From contig NZ_JAJITD010000010.1 of NCBI RefSeq assembly GCF_020880815.1, forward strand, positions 1 to 64,000: DNA of 64,000 nucleotides, in the 5' to 3' direction. Positions 29,961 to 43,807 of the stretch are shown piece by piece (the first letter of the stretch is position 1; every line of letters starts with the position of its first letter). Source of the DNA: Paraburkholderia sejongensis. Lineage in GTDB: Bacteria; Pseudomonadota; Gammaproteobacteria; Burkholderiales; Burkholderiaceae. The translations under genes were made by a program, and so were the position numbers. Below the pieces are notes generated by a model. That model was not told the origin of the DNA and made no database searches. It was given only the letters and a program-made list of their open reading frames with translations.

Positions 29961-30428
29961 TTAATCTGGAATCCTGCTGGATTTGTACGAACCGGCGGTC
30001 TGCAACGGTGCGAGCGCCGCGCGCAGTTCGGCCGGCAGATCGACCGGCCGGCGCGTCGCGCGATCGACGTACACATGCACGAAATGCCCCTGCGCGGCGG
30101 GCTGCGCGTCGCCCTCCCGGAACAGGCCGACCTCGTAGCGCACGCTCGAGGTGCCGAGCCGCACGACCCGCAAGCCGGCGTCGATGCGCTCGGGAAACAC
30201 CAGCGGCGCGAAGTAATTGCACTGCGTCTCGACCACGAGACCGATCGTCGTGCCGTGCTCGAAGTCGAGCACGCCGGCGCGGATCAGATACTCGTTCACG
30301 ACGGTGTCGAAGTAGCTGTAGTAGACGACGTTGTTCACGTGACCGTAGACGTCGTTGTCCATCCAGCGCGTGGTGATCGGCAGAAAGTGCGCGTACGCGG
30401 CGCGCGGCGCCGGAGCGGGTTTATTCAT
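29961..30428 (-). CDS. acyl-CoA thioesterase of the 4-hydroxybenzoyl-CoA/FadM (YbgC) type
   Basis: A 155-residue hot-dog fold protein. The N-terminal TRWMDNDVYGHVNNVVYYSYFDT carries the active-site aspartate and HVNN of this group. It hydrolyses acyl-CoA thioesters; substrate unknown. It lies between the liv operon and an alcohol dehydrogenase gene, all on the minus strand, and its 3' end runs straight into the 11-bp repeat. The start is the ATG before NKPAPAPRAAYAHFLP; the 123 bases upstream hold no gene. Confidence 0.87.
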   Translation of the reverse strand: MNKPAPAPRAAYAHFLPITTRWMDNDVYGHVNNVVYYSYFDTVVNEYLIRAGVLDFEHGTTIGLVVETQCNYFAPLVFPERIDAGLRVVRLGTSSVRYEVGLFREGDAQPAAQGHFVHVYVDRATRRPVDLPAELRAALAPLQTAGSYKSSRIPD

Positions 30429-30551
30429 CGGGTGTGCCAGGTATTGTTGTTGTCACCAGGGTGCGGCAAGCCGCGGGCGGATTCGGGATCGGGATGGCGT
30501 TCGGGGGACTCAACGCCCCCCTGCCTCAGCGTAATCAAGCCACGTGAGCCG

Positions 30552-31700
30552 TCACAGCGACTCGGTCAGCATGCGCCGGTAGTCGTCTGCGCTCGCCTCG
30601 CGCGGATTGGTGCGATGGCAATGGTCGAGAAGCGCGCCCTGCACGACCTTGTCGAACATGCTCGCATCGACGCCCATCTGCGCGAGACCGGTCGGCAGAC
30701 CGAGCCGCGCGGTCATGTCGAACACCGCCTGGGCGAGGTCCGCCTGTTCCGGCAGCCCCATCACGCGACGCATCCGCGCATAGCGGCGCTCGGCCACCAC
30801 GCCCGGCGCGCTTTCGTTAAAGCGCAGCACGGCCGGCAGCACGACCGCGTTCAGCGTGCCGTGATGCAGCGACGTGCGGCCATTCACCTTCAGCCCGCCG
30901 AGCGGATGCGACAGCGAATGCACGCAGCCGAGGCCCTTCTGGAACGCCATCGCGCCCTGCAGCGACGCGCTCATCATGTTCAGGCGCGCGTCGCGATCGG
31001 CGCCGTCCGCGCACGCGCGCTCGATGCTGGCCCACGCGCGTTCGAGGCCGTCGAGCGCGATGCCGTCGGCGGGCGGATTGAACGCGGGCGCGAGGAATGT
31101 CTCGATGCAGTGCGCGATCGCGTCCATCCCGGTGGCCGCGGTCAGCCCCGGCGGCAGGCCGAGCGTCAGGCCCGGATCGCACAGCGCCGACTTCGGCAAC
31201 AGATGCCACGAATGAAAGCCCAGCTTGCGGCCGTCGTTCAGGATCACGATCGCGCCGCGCGCGACTTCGCTGCCGGTGCCGGCGGTGGTCGGAATCGCGA
31301 TCAACGGCGCGACCGCGTCGGTGATCTTGCCGCTGCCGCCTTCGATCGTCGCGTACTGCGTGAGCGGCCCCGGATGGGTGGCCGCGATCGCGACGCCCTT
31401 GGCCAGATCGATCGACGAACCGCCGCCGACCGCGATCAGCCCGTCGCACCGTTCGTTGCGATAGACGTCGGCGGCCGCGAGCACCATCGCTTCGGTCGGG
31501 TTCGACGGCGTGTCGTCGAAGACCGGCACGTCGCCGAGCTTCAGTTCATCGAGCGTGCGCCGCACGAGGCCGGCCGCGACGACGCCTTTGTCGCTGATCA
31601 CGAGCGGCCGTTTGATGCCGACGCGCGCGCACTCGGACGACAGTTGCGCCAATGCTTCGTAGCCCAGATGAATATGGGTGAGGTAGTAGATGAAAGCCAT
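30552..31700 (-). CDS. iron-containing (type III) alcohol dehydrogenase
   Basis: A 382-residue group III dehydrogenase. The nucleotide site is IAVGGGSSIDLAKGVA near residues 83-100, the PTTAGTGSEV block follows, and metal ligands lie in MDAIAHCIE, CVHSLSHPLGG and HHGTLNAVVLPAV. Family members oxidise or reduce short alcohols, lactaldehyde, 1,3-propanediol or maleylacetate; the substrate cannot be fixed here. The ATG at 31700 is preceded by AGGGAGAA; an upstream in-frame ATG would add ten non-conserved residues. Confidence 0.9.
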   Translation of the reverse strand: MAFIYYLTHIHLGYEALAQLSSECARVGIKRPLVISDKGVVAAGLVRRTLDELKLGDVPVFDDTPSNPTEAMVLAAADVYRNERCDGLIAVGGGSSIDLAKGVAIAATHPGPLTQYATIEGGSGKITDAVAPLIAIPTTAGTGSEVARGAIVILNDGRKLGFHSWHLLPKSALCDPGLTLGLPPGLTAATGMDAIAHCIETFLAPAFNPPADGIALDGLERAWASIERACADGADRDARLNMMSASLQGAMAFQKGLGCVHSLSHPLGGLKVNGRTSLHHGTLNAVVLPAVLRFNESAPGVVAERRYARMRRVMGLPEQADLAQAVFDMTARLGLPTGLAQMGVDASMFDKVVQGALLDHCHRTNPREASADDYRRMLTESL

Positions 31701-31761
31701 GCCGTTGCTTCTCCCTGAGCGTGCGCTCATTGACCGCCGATTGAGATGAAGATCGATAACC

Positions 31762-32292
31762 TCATTGTCCCGGCCGTTCGACGAACTCGAACGGCAAACC
31801 GCGTCGCCGCATCCACTCGCCGAGCGCCGGGCCGGTGCCCGCGCGCCAGGGCCGCAATCTGGCCGGCTCGACCAGCCGGTATTCGAGCAGTTCCGGCGAC
31901 AGCGCGATGGTCCCGTGCGCCTTCACGTGATACGCGATGATCAGTTCGTTCTTGCGGATGAATTCGTAGACGCCGATCAGTTCGACCGACCCGGCGTGCA
32001 GCGAAGTCTCTTCGAACACCTCGCGCGCGATGCCCTGCTCCGGCGTCTCGCCGTTTTCGAGGAAGCCGGTGATCAGCGCGAACATCCCCTCCGGCCACGC
32101 CGCGTTGCGCGCGAGCAGCACCTTGCCCTCGTACTCGACGATCGCCGCGACGACCGGCAACGGATTGTCCCAATGGACGTAACCGCATTCGAGGTCGGGA
32201 CAGCTCTGACGCACGCGGCCGCCCTCGTGCGCGGGGTCCGCGCGCTCGGTCAGCGGGTTCGCGCAGCGGGGGCAGAATCGGTACTCGGTCAT
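31762..32292 (-). CDS. Nudix hydrolase with N-terminal zinc ribbon
   Basis: A 176-residue protein. Residues about 6-40 form a zinc ribbon (FCPRCANPL and SCPDLECGY), and the Nudix box is GFLENGETPEQGIAREVFEE near residues 72-91. The layout resembles small NudC-like enzymes that cleave nucleoside diphosphate derivatives such as NADH or ADP-ribose. The final glycine of the Nudix box is replaced by serine (EETSL). The ATG at 32292 is chosen because the ribbon starts directly after it. Confidence 0.85.
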   Translation of the reverse strand: MTEYRFCPRCANPLTERADPAHEGGRVRQSCPDLECGYVHWDNPLPVVAAIVEYEGKVLLARNAAWPEGMFALITGFLENGETPEQGIAREVFEETSLHAGSVELIGVYEFIRKNELIIAYHVKAHGTIALSPELLEYRLVEPARLRPWRAGTGPALGEWMRRRGLPFEFVERPGQ

Positions 32293-32678
32293 GGCGAGGG
32301 GGCGTCTCCTGGGCTCGTGTTTTTGGTGGCGCTGGTGCGCGCGGCGCGGCGTGCTGGTGATTTTATTCGCAGCCTTGGGGCGGCTGGGGGTGATCGTGGG
32401 GATCGAGGCCCTTGTGGCCCTTGCGGCCATTGTGCCGCTTGTGGCCGGCACCGCTTGGCGCGTCGCCCGCTGCTAGGCGCAGGCCGGCGTAGTGGTCGGA
32501 CGCGAAGGATCGCATGCTGGCGCGCTGCGCCCGGCGACAGGCGCATTGGGATGACCGAAAGCGATCATTTTAGTGCGGGCGTGCGCAAATAGGTCCTGGG
32601 GAGGTTGGGTATTGGCGGGGCTGGCGACAGTGTGGGGGTTGCCGGCGAGCGGTGGAGCGCAGCCGATCAGCCCGGCGG
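32293..32678. other. intergenic region between Nudix and MFS genes
   Basis: In this 386-base gap the stretch 32405-32460 repeats CTTGTGGCC-like units (CCCTTGTGGCCCTTGCGGCC and a later CTTGTGGCC). The leftward Nudix promoter should lie here. I see no gene or convincing terminator; open frames on both strands are short and repetitive. Confidence 0.35.
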
Positions 32679-34079
32679 TTAGTTGCAACCGCAGTCCGGC
32701 ATGCGGTTGTGCTTACGCTCGCGCGGCACACGTGCCACAGCGACAAGCCCCACCGCCCCCGCGATCAGCGCGCCGGCCGCCAGCCACAGCGCCGGCGAAA
32801 ACGTGCCGGCGTGCGCGGCGATCGGCGCGGCGACCAGCGGCCCGGCGATCTGCCCGATCCCATAGGCGGCCGTCGCGTAGCCCATCAAACCGGCCGCGTC
32901 GTCGCCGCGCAAGCGCCGCGCCTCGCGCATCGCAAACAGCGTGATCGCGGTGAACGGCAAACCGATCAGGATGCTGCCGAGCGAAAAACCGCCGGCCGTC
33001 GGCCAGACGATGCCGAGCGCGATCCCGATCGCCTGCAGCACGTAGCAGCCGGCCAGCAGCACGCGGTTGTCCCAGTGCGCCGGCAGCCGCGCGCCGAGCA
33101 ATGCGCCGACGATCAGCGCCGCGCCGAACATCGGCCAGAACAGATCGGGCCACGCCGAGCCCGGCAGCGCATGTCGCGCGATGACCGGCAGGAACGTCGC
33201 GGTGATGATGTAGCCGAAGCCGGGGATGCCGTACAGCAGGATCAGCCAGAACGCGTCGGCGCGATGAGCGGAGGAAGGTGCGCTGGTTGGTGCGACGGAC
33301 TGGCCGCCCGACTCGTTGCCGATCCGGTTACCGATCCGGTTGCCGGGCTCAGCGGCGCGCTCATTGCCCGCGGCATTCGCAGCGGTAGCGGCGCGAGCGG
33401 CACCGTCCGGTTTCGCGTCCGCGGCCGAAGCGGCCCGTGCACGCGCCATGCGGCCCGACCCCGAGCCCGCGCGCGCGCCGTCGGCAAACACCGGCCATAC
33501 CAGCGCCGACAACACCGAGCCGATCACCCCAAAACCGATCCACCCGGCGGTCGCGCCATAGCCGCCGGCGACGCTGACCAGCAATCCGGTACCGACGATC
33601 CCCACGCCCGGCCCCGTGTAAATCACCCCGCTCCACGCGTGCGCGCCGAGTTCGGCAAGCCGCCGCAAGCCCCACTGCGACGCAAACACGAAGGTCCACG
33701 CGCTGACCGCGCCGGCGACGAAGCGCACCAGCGCCCAGAACCAGAACGGACCGGCGAGCCCCATCGCGAGCGTCAACAGCACGGTGGCCGCCAGCCCGAG
33801 CCGCACCATCCGGCCGGGCGACACGCGCAGCGCCGCGCAGGTGACCGCGCCGACGAAATAGCCCGCGTAATTGGCCGACGCGAGCCAGCCGCCGTGCTGA
33901 ATGTCGAGCAGCGGCTGCCCTGCCGCGCCGCCGTGCAGCATCAACGGCAGCAGCGGCGTGAACGCGAAGCGTCCGATGCCGAGCGCGACCGCGAGCGTCA
34001 CCATACAGGCGAGCGCCGCGCGGCGGGCCGCGTGAGGTTCATGAAAGCGCCCGTAGGCGCGGGAAGCGAGGTCGTTCAT
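32679..34079 (-). CDS. MFS transporter, YbfB/YjiJ-like
   Basis: A 466-residue inner-membrane protein with about twelve hydrophobic helices. The N-terminal GIGRFAFTPLLPLM block is typical of the YbfB/YjiJ group, whose substrates are unknown. Between helices 6 and 7 (residues about 205-270) lies a long polar Ala/Gly/Asn-rich loop with GNRIGNRIGN, longer than usual. The C-terminus ends in RMPDCGCN. It is divergent from a LysR regulator that probably controls it; the 101-base gap must hold both promoters. Confidence 0.85.
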   Translation of the reverse strand: MNDLASRAYGRFHEPHAARRAALACMVTLAVALGIGRFAFTPLLPLMLHGGAAGQPLLDIQHGGWLASANYAGYFVGAVTCAALRVSPGRMVRLGLAATVLLTLAMGLAGPFWFWALVRFVAGAVSAWTFVFASQWGLRRLAELGAHAWSGVIYTGPGVGIVGTGLLVSVAGGYGATAGWIGFGVIGSVLSALVWPVFADGARAGSGSGRMARARAASAADAKPDGAARAATAANAAGNERAAEPGNRIGNRIGNESGGQSVAPTSAPSSAHRADAFWLILLYGIPGFGYIITATFLPVIARHALPGSAWPDLFWPMFGAALIVGALLGARLPAHWDNRVLLAGCYVLQAIGIALGIVWPTAGGFSLGSILIGLPFTAITLFAMREARRLRGDDAAGLMGYATAAYGIGQIAGPLVAAPIAAHAGTFSPALWLAAGALIAGAVGLVAVARVPRERKHNRMPDCGCN

Positions 34080-34180
34080 GTCCGGGAGCCGAAGCGGTAA
34101 ATCGATTGATCCATATTAGCTTGACCTTTCGATCACGAAAAATGAATAATTCGGATATCAATCATCGCCCGGAGAGAACG

Positions 34181-35092
34181 ATGGATCTGGCCGCCCTGAT
34201 CATTTTTCGCGCCGTCGTGCGGGAAAACGGCGTGACGCGCGCCGCCGCCAAGCTCAATCGCGTGCAATCGAACGTGACGACGCGGATCAAGCAGCTCGAG
34301 GAGCAGCTCGGCACCGAGCTGTTTATCCGCGACGGCCGCCGCCTCGTGCTGACGCCGGCCGGCGAGACGCTGCTGCCCTACGCGGAACGGCTGCTCGCGC
34401 TCGCCGACGAGGCGCGCCACGCGGTACGCGAGGACCGGCCGAACGGGCGTCTGCGGCTCGGCACGATGGAAAGCGTCGCGGCCACGCGTCTGCCCGCTCT
34501 GCTCGCGCAATACCACCAGCAATGGCCGGCAGTCGCGCTGGAACTGGAGACCGGCACCACCGGCAAACTGATCGAGCGGGTCCGCGAGTTCGAGGTCGAT
34601 GCCGCGCTGGTCGCGACGCCGCTCGATCCGGCCGCGCTCGGCGAGTTGTTCGAGAGCGTGCCGGTGTTTCGCGAGGAGCTGGTGATGCTGACGCCGCGCG
34701 GGCATCGGCCGATTCATCAGGTCGGCGATATCGCGCTATCCACGTTGGTCGCGTTCGAGCGCGGCTGCGCGTACCGGTCGTATATCGAGAAGTGGTATCT
34801 GGAGCACGGCGTGCGGCCCGCGCGGGTGCTGGAGCTCGGTTCGTATCACGCGATCGTCGCGTGCGTGGCGGCCGGCGCCGGCGTCGCGGTCGCGCCGCGC
34901 TCGGTGCTCGATCTGCAGGCCGACACGAGCAATATCGCGGTGCATGCGCTGCCCGATATCGACCCGGTCGATACGCTGCTGGTGTGGCGCCGCGGACATT
35001 TTTCGTCGGCGCTCAATGCGCTGCGGCGCACGCTGGTGGAGTCGCAGCAGGCGACAGGACAGACAGTGGGGACCGCGGAGAGCGCAGCGTAG
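34181..35092 (+). CDS. LysR-family transcriptional regulator
   Basis: A 303-residue regulator. The winged helix-turn-helix (residues 1-60) has GVTRAAAKLNRVQSNVTTRIKQLE, and the remainder is the substrate-binding effector domain (about 88-290). Divergent arrangement with the MFS gene suggests that this transporter is its target. GGAGAG nine bases before the ATG at 34181 supports this start over ones 25 codons upstream. Confidence 0.9.
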   Translation: MDLAALIIFRAVVRENGVTRAAAKLNRVQSNVTTRIKQLEEQLGTELFIRDGRRLVLTPAGETLLPYAERLLALADEARHAVREDRPNGRLRLGTMESVAATRLPALLAQYHQQWPAVALELETGTTGKLIERVREFEVDAALVATPLDPAALGELFESVPVFREELVMLTPRGHRPIHQVGDIALSTLVAFERGCAYRSYIEKWYLEHGVRPARVLELGSYHAIVACVAAGAGVAVAPRSVLDLQADTSNIAVHALPDIDPVDTLLVWRRGHFSSALNALRRTLVESQQATGQTVGTAESAA

Positions 35093-35100
35093 GCCGGGGC

Positions 35101-35148
35101 GGCAGCGGCAGCGGCAGCGGCAGCGGCAACGGCAACGGCAACGGCAGC
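35101..35148. repeat. hexanucleotide repeat after the LysR gene
   Basis: Eight tandem hexamers: four GGCAGC, three GGCAAC, one GGCAGC. They start 8 bases after the stop codon and are outside any gene. Likely prone to slippage; no function evident. Confidence 0.85.
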
Positions 35149-35188
35149 GAGTTTGCGCCGCGCAGCGCCCCTCCCGCCGCAAAGAACA

Positions 35189-35236
35189 AAGGGGCCACGT
35201 AGTGCGCCGATCCTCCCGGCGCGCCACGTGGCCCCT
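35189..35236. terminator. hairpin between convergent lysR and alaS
   Basis: A 12-base perfect stem (AAGGGGCCACGT/ACGTGGCCCCTT) closes a 24-base loop, with T-rich sequence (CTTCTGCCTTCT) on the right. It is symmetrical and lies between two converging genes, so it may stop both transcripts. The T-run is poor. A second 11-base palindrome (CCGGCTCGAGT/ACTCGAGCCGG) lies at 35277-35301, 14 bases from the alaS stop. Confidence 0.5.
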
Positions 35237-35314
35237 TCTGCCTTCTGGTCAAACCCGGCTCACGCCGGATTCGGCCCCGGCTCGAGTCGGACTCGAGCCG
35301 GTTTCCACATCACA

Positions 35315-37939
<2,625 letters not shown>

Positions 37940-38026
37940 AGCGGGCGGGGGACGGTCCTGACGGGGTTCCTGACTGAGAATGGCGGTCTGTGCGAGGCGC
38001 CAACTGTCTGTTTCTTTAAACGACTG

Positions 38027-38032
38027 ATTATA
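38027..38032 (-). promoter_or_regulatory. candidate -10 box of alaS
   Basis: TATAAT on the minus strand lies 88 bases before the alaS start; no good -35 was found. The surrounding 314-base gap (37940-38253) is GC-rich on its right side and must also hold the promoter of the rightward CoA-transferase gene. No further gene is visible in it. Confidence 0.45.
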
Positions 38033-38253
38033 CGGGATCGGCACGCGCGCGCGGCGGTGCTGGCCACGCGGCCAGGCCGCGCCCGTGGCCGCAGCGGCAC
38101 GCACGCGCCCGGCGGCTGCGCGCGGGGTTATGACGTTCGTCCGACTGCGCCCGGCCGTGGGAATCGCTTAAGATGGCCAGCACGGAAATCTCACTAGACA
38201 CGAGGCGCTGCCGCTCGCGCGCCGTGCGCATCCATCAGGAGACAGTCAGGAAT

Positions 38254-39474
38254 ATGGGAGCCCTCAGTCACATCCGCGTACTCGACCTCACCCGCGTGCT
38301 CGCCGGCCCGTGGTGCGCGCAGACGCTCGCCGATTTCGGCGCCGACGTGATCAAGATCGAACGCCCCGAACTCGGCGACGACACCCGCCACTGGGGGCCG
38401 CCGTATCTGCGCACGCCGGCAGGCACCGACACGCGTGAAGCCGCCTACTACCTCGCGGCGAACCGCAACAAGCGCTCGGTCACCGTGGACATCGCGTCGC
38501 CCGAGGGACAGCAGATCGTTCGCGAACTCGCCGCGCAAAGCGACGTGGTGCTCGAGAATTACAAGGTCGGCCAGTTGAAGAAGTATGGGCTCGACTATGA
38601 ATCGCTGAAGCAGGTGAAGCCGGATCTGATCTACTGCTCGGTGACCGGCTTCGGGCAGACCGGACCGTATGCGTCGCGCGCGGGCTATGACTTCATCGTG
38701 CAGGGGATCGGCGGCTTCATGAGCATTACCGGCGAACGCGACGGTCAGCCGGGCGGCGGGCCGCAGAAAGCCGGCGTCGCGATCGCCGATCTGATGACCG
38801 GCATGTACTCGACGATCGCGGTCCTGACCGCGCTCACGCATCGCGACCGCACCGGAGAAGGTCAATACATCGACATGGCGCTGCTCGACGTGCAGGTCGC
38901 GATGCTCGCCAACATGAACACGAACTATCTGGCAAGCGGCCAGCCGCCGGTGCGCTGGGGCAACGCGCATCCGAACATCGTGCCGTACCAGACCTTCCAG
39001 ACCAGCGACGGCTGGATCATCGTCGCGGTCGGCAACGACGGCCAGTTCCGCAAGTTCGTCGATGTGGGCGGCCGGCCGGAGCTCGCCGACGACGACCGTT
39101 TCGCGACCAACCCGGCGCGCGTGCGCAACCGCGACATCCTCGTGCCGATCCTCGCGGAGATGGTGCGGCTGCGGGGCAAGCAGCAATGGATCGCCGCGTT
39201 AGAGGCGGCCGGCGTGCCGTGCGGGCCGATCAACGATCTGAACGAGGTGTTCGAGAACGAGCAGGTGGTCGCGCGCGGCATGCAGGTGGATCTGCCGCAT
39301 CCGTCGGGCGGCACGGTCAAGCTGGTGCGCAATCCGATCAATATGACCGGCACGCCGCCGCAGGCGCTCAGTCACCCGCCGCTGCTCGGCGAGCACACCG
39401 AGCACGTGCTGCACGAGGTGCTCGGGTATGACGCGCAGAAGATCGCGGGGTTGCGGGGGAAGTCGGTGATCTGA
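38254..39474 (+). CDS. CaiB/BaiF family CoA-transferase (class III)
   Basis: A 406-residue protein that moves CoA between carboxylic acids in the cytosol. The N-terminus IRVLDLTRVLAGPWCAQTLADFGADVIKIE is the family hallmark (first part visible at residues 6-18), the VLENYKVGQLKKYGLDYE segment carries the region before the catalytic aspartate near residue 165 (ADLMTGMYS motif at about 180), and AGVPCGPINDLNEVF near 330 is also conserved. Substrates are unknown. AGGA five bases before the ATG at 38254 supports this start; upstream in-frame ATG codons lack conserved residues. Confidence 0.9.
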   Translation: MGALSHIRVLDLTRVLAGPWCAQTLADFGADVIKIERPELGDDTRHWGPPYLRTPAGTDTREAAYYLAANRNKRSVTVDIASPEGQQIVRELAAQSDVVLENYKVGQLKKYGLDYESLKQVKPDLIYCSVTGFGQTGPYASRAGYDFIVQGIGGFMSITGERDGQPGGGPQKAGVAIADLMTGMYSTIAVLTALTHRDRTGEGQYIDMALLDVQVAMLANMNTNYLASGQPPVRWGNAHPNIVPYQTFQTSDGWIIVAVGNDGQFRKFVDVGGRPELADDDRFATNPARVRNRDILVPILAEMVRLRGKQQWIAALEAAGVPCGPINDLNEVFENEQVVARGMQVDLPHPSGGTVKLVRNPINMTGTPPQALSHPPLLGEHTEHVLHEVLGYDAQKIAGLRGKSVI

Positions 39475-39558
39475 CGGGACGTGAAGCCGGCGGCTTGACA
39501 GCAGAGTGCAGCAGAGTGGACCAGGCCGGCGCCCCGCCCTGCACCGCTTTCACCGCTC

Positions 39559-40116
39559 TCACCGCGGTCCCAGCGAAGCCAGCCAGCTCCGCCCTTCTTC
39601 CCAGTCGCCGAGGCCGCTGTCGGCGTTGATATGGCCACGCGCGCCCAGGTCGATCCAGCGGCTGCCCCACGCGTGCGCGCAGTTGCGCGAAAACGCCTGG
39701 CCGCCGTACGGATCGTCGCTGCTCGCGACCACGATCGTCGGGAACGGCAGACGCGCGAGCGGCACCGGCGCGAAGCCGCTCGCAGCGCGTGGGAAATGCG
39801 CTTCGGCCGGATCGGGAAGCGCGACCAGCAGCGCGCCGGCCACTTTCGCGAGCTGCGCCGCGCTCGCGTATCCGGTAGCCCAGAACGCGGCGGTCAGGCA
39901 GCCGAGGCTGTGCGCGGCGAACCGCACCGGCGCATCGGCGGCGGCCAGCGCGGCGTCGAGCGCGCGGCACCATGCATCGCGCGACGGGTGCTCCCAGTCC
40001 GGCATCTGCACCCGGACGAGGCCCGGATCCAGCGCCTCCCAGCGGGTTTGCCAATGGCCGGCGCCGGAGTTCAGATAGCCGGGCAGTACGAGTGTGGTCG
40101 GTTGTAATGTGCTCAT
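39559..40116 (-). CDS. RBBP9/YdeN-type serine hydrolase
   Basis: A 185-residue small alpha/beta hydrolase. The nucleophile elbow AHSLGCL lies near residue 70, an aspartate in ASSDDPYGG near 135, and the histidine in GARGHINADSGLGDW near 160, which is the RBBP9 pattern. Substrate unknown. The N-terminus VLPGYLNSGAGHWQTRWE is typical. It sits between a CoA-transferase gene (convergent) and glnS (divergent). Confidence 0.87.
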   Translation of the reverse strand: MSTLQPTTLVLPGYLNSGAGHWQTRWEALDPGLVRVQMPDWEHPSRDAWCRALDAALAAADAPVRFAAHSLGCLTAAFWATGYASAAQLAKVAGALLVALPDPAEAHFPRAASGFAPVPLARLPFPTIVVASSDDPYGGQAFSRNCAHAWGSRWIDLGARGHINADSGLGDWEEGRSWLASLGPR

Positions 40117-40334
40117 CGGTTCCCCGGATTCGATTGGTGTTGCGTTTGCTTGCGCGAGTGCGTCGCGTCTGCTGTTCTACCGTATCAGTCGCGCGCTGCC
40201 CAGCCCACCGTCGGTCGCCAACCGGCTCCAAGGCGGGCCGCACCCCGCAAGCGCCTGCCGCGAGCTGCCTCGTCAGGTAGAATCGAATGCTCAGCGGGCG
40301 CATTGCGCGCCCCATCCGACTCCGATCCTCTCGC

Positions 40335-42059
<1,725 letters not shown>

Positions 42060-42117
42060 GCTCGCCTGAGCCGGCGTCGTCGACGCCCCGAGTGCCAACC
42101 CGTCCGGGTTGAAACCG

Positions 42118-42150
42118 GCGTGCCTCCCGTTCACGGCAGGCACGCTTTTT
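42118..42150 (+). terminator. intrinsic terminator after glnS
   Basis: GCGTGCCT pairs with AGGCACGC across a 12-base loop, followed by TTTTT. It lies 58 bases after the glnS stop. Confidence 0.88.
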
Positions 42151-42226
42151 CGTTACACGATGGTTGCATGATGTCCAGTCGACACTCACTGCGCGCCCGC
42201 CCGGGCGCGCCGGTCCGGGAGGTCCG

Positions 42227-43216
42227 ATGAAGGTTGCAACCCGCCGCGCGCAGGCTCGCGCGGCCACGCGTCGCGCCAGTGTGCGCGCGCGCCTGCCGGG
42301 CAACACGCCCGGCGTGCGCGGTCTACGCCGCGCGTTCGTCGCGCTGGCCGCCTGCGGCGCGCTCGCGTCCGGCGCTGGCGCGCACGCGGACGAACTCACC
42401 GGCACGCTCAAGAAAATCCACGACGACGGCACGATCGCGCTCGGCGTGCGCGAAGCATCGATTCCGTTCTCGTACTTCGACGGCAAGCGCACGGTCGGCT
42501 ACTCGCAGGCGATCGCGATGGAGATCGTCGACGAAATCAGGAAAACCCTCGGCATGCCGCAACTGCGGGTGCACGAGGTCACCGTGACCTCGTCGAACCG
42601 CACGCCGATGCTGCTGAACAACCAGATCGATTTCGAGTGCGGGTCGACCACGCACACGGTCGAGCGCGAGAACGTCGCGGCGTTCTCGAACAGCTTCTTC
42701 CAGTACGCGGTGCGGATGATCGCGCGCAATAACAGCGGCATCAGCGATTTCGCGGATCTCGCCGGCAAGCCGGTCGTGACGACCGCCGGCACGTCGGACG
42801 AGCGCCTGCTGCGGAGCCTGAATACCGACAAACGGCTGAACATGCGCATCAGCAGCGCGCGCGATCATCAGGAAGCGTTCAGCGCGCTAAAAGATGGCCG
42901 CGCGGTCGCGTTCGTGATGGACGAGCCGATCGTCTACGGCTTCAAGGCGACCGATCCGCACCCCGACGAGTTCGTCGTGACCGGCACACCGCTCGGCTAC
43001 GAGGTGTACGCGTGCATGTTCCGCAAGGGCGACGAGCCGTTCCGCGCGCTGGTGAACCGGGTGATCGCGCGTTCGCAGACGTCGGGCGACGCCGAGCGCC
43101 TGTACCGGCAGTGGTTCACGCAGCCGATTCCGCCGTACGGGATCAACCTCAATTTCCCGCTGTCGGATGCGAACCGCGCGTTGTTCGCCCATCCGAACGA
43201 TCGCGCGCTCGACTGA
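42227..43216 (+). CDS. amino acid ABC transporter periplasmic binding protein (GltI-like)
   Basis: A 329-residue SBP_bac_3 protein. An unusually long basic N-terminus (residues 1-34) precedes the hydrophobic AFVALAACGALASGAGAHA and a cleavage site near AHA-DEL. The mature part starts LKKIHDDGTIALGVREASIPFSYFD and includes IDFECGSTTHTVER and GISDFADLAGKPV, which match glutamate/aspartate-binding proteins. No permease or ATPase genes adjoin it, so it is an orphan binding protein. GGGAGGT precedes the ATG. A shorter start is possible because of the long n-region. Confidence 0.87.
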   Translation: MKVATRRAQARAATRRASVRARLPGNTPGVRGLRRAFVALAACGALASGAGAHADELTGTLKKIHDDGTIALGVREASIPFSYFDGKRTVGYSQAIAMEIVDEIRKTLGMPQLRVHEVTVTSSNRTPMLLNNQIDFECGSTTHTVERENVAAFSNSFFQYAVRMIARNNSGISDFADLAGKPVVTTAGTSDERLLRSLNTDKRLNMRISSARDHQEAFSALKDGRAVAFVMDEPIVYGFKATDPHPDEFVVTGTPLGYEVYACMFRKGDEPFRALVNRVIARSQTSGDAERLYRQWFTQPIPPYGINLNFPLSDANRALFAHPNDRALD

Positions 43217-43287
43217 ACGGCGCGTCTTTGCCACGCGGCGGCGGTTGCCGCGCTGCGACGCCGACGCTGTCGGCGCCCTCGCCGCCG

Positions 43288-43737
43288 CTACAACGAGCGA
43301 TGCAGCTGCGCGAGCGACAGCGTCGTCTCGAACAGCCGCGTGAGACTGCGGCTCGCGTAGTGCGGGATTTCGTCGAGCGAGGCCCAGCGGTAGTCGTCCA
43401 TTTCGGGAATCAGCGTGCCGTCCGAGCGGCGCGGAAACAGCGACGTGCAGGTGCAGCCGCTCAGATCCAGTTCAGCGACGCTCGCGCGCGCCGCGAACAG
43501 ATGCAGGTCCTTGTCGCGGCGGTAGACGAACAGGCCCAGGTCTTTCAGCCGCTCCGCTTCCAACCTGATGCCGGTCTCCTCGACCATCTCGCGCAGCGCG
43601 GTCACGTGCGGCGCCTCGCCGGCTTCACCGTGGCCCTTCGGAATGTCCCAGTGGGTGGTTTCGGTCGCATGCGCAAGCAGCACCCGGCCGTCGGGATCGA
43701 GCAGCACGATTCCGCACGATACGATGCGCGGGCTCAT
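43288..43737 (-). CDS. Nudix hydrolase (Ap4A hydrolase/MutT-like)
   Basis: A 149-residue protein with a complete Nudix box, GHGEAGEAPHVTALREMVEE then TGI, near residues 35-57. The DIPKGHGEAGE lead resembles bacterial diadenosine tetraphosphate hydrolases. Substrate is not fixed by sequence. It is oppositely oriented to the binding-protein gene on its left and followed upstream by a small secreted-protein gene. Confidence 0.87.
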   Translation of the reverse strand: MSPRIVSCGIVLLDPDGRVLLAHATETTHWDIPKGHGEAGEAPHVTALREMVEETGIRLEAERLKDLGLFVYRRDKDLHLFAARASVAELDLSGCTCTSLFPRRSDGTLIPEMDDYRWASLDEIPHYASRSLTRLFETTLSLAQLHRSL

Positions 43738-43807
43738 CGCCGGACCTCTTCGGTATCATGCGCGGCACGACCCGTGGCGCGCGCCGCCGCCCCGCTACGC
43801 ATGCCGG

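Noticed and set aside
34080..34180. Specific LysR operator between the MFS and LysR genes
   Set aside because: AT-rich sequence and several T-N11-A possibilities are present, but none stands out enough to name.
35101..35148. Hexamer repeat as a CRISPR-like or coding repeat
   Set aside because: Units are contiguous six-base microsatellite repeats with no spacers, and lie after the stop codon.
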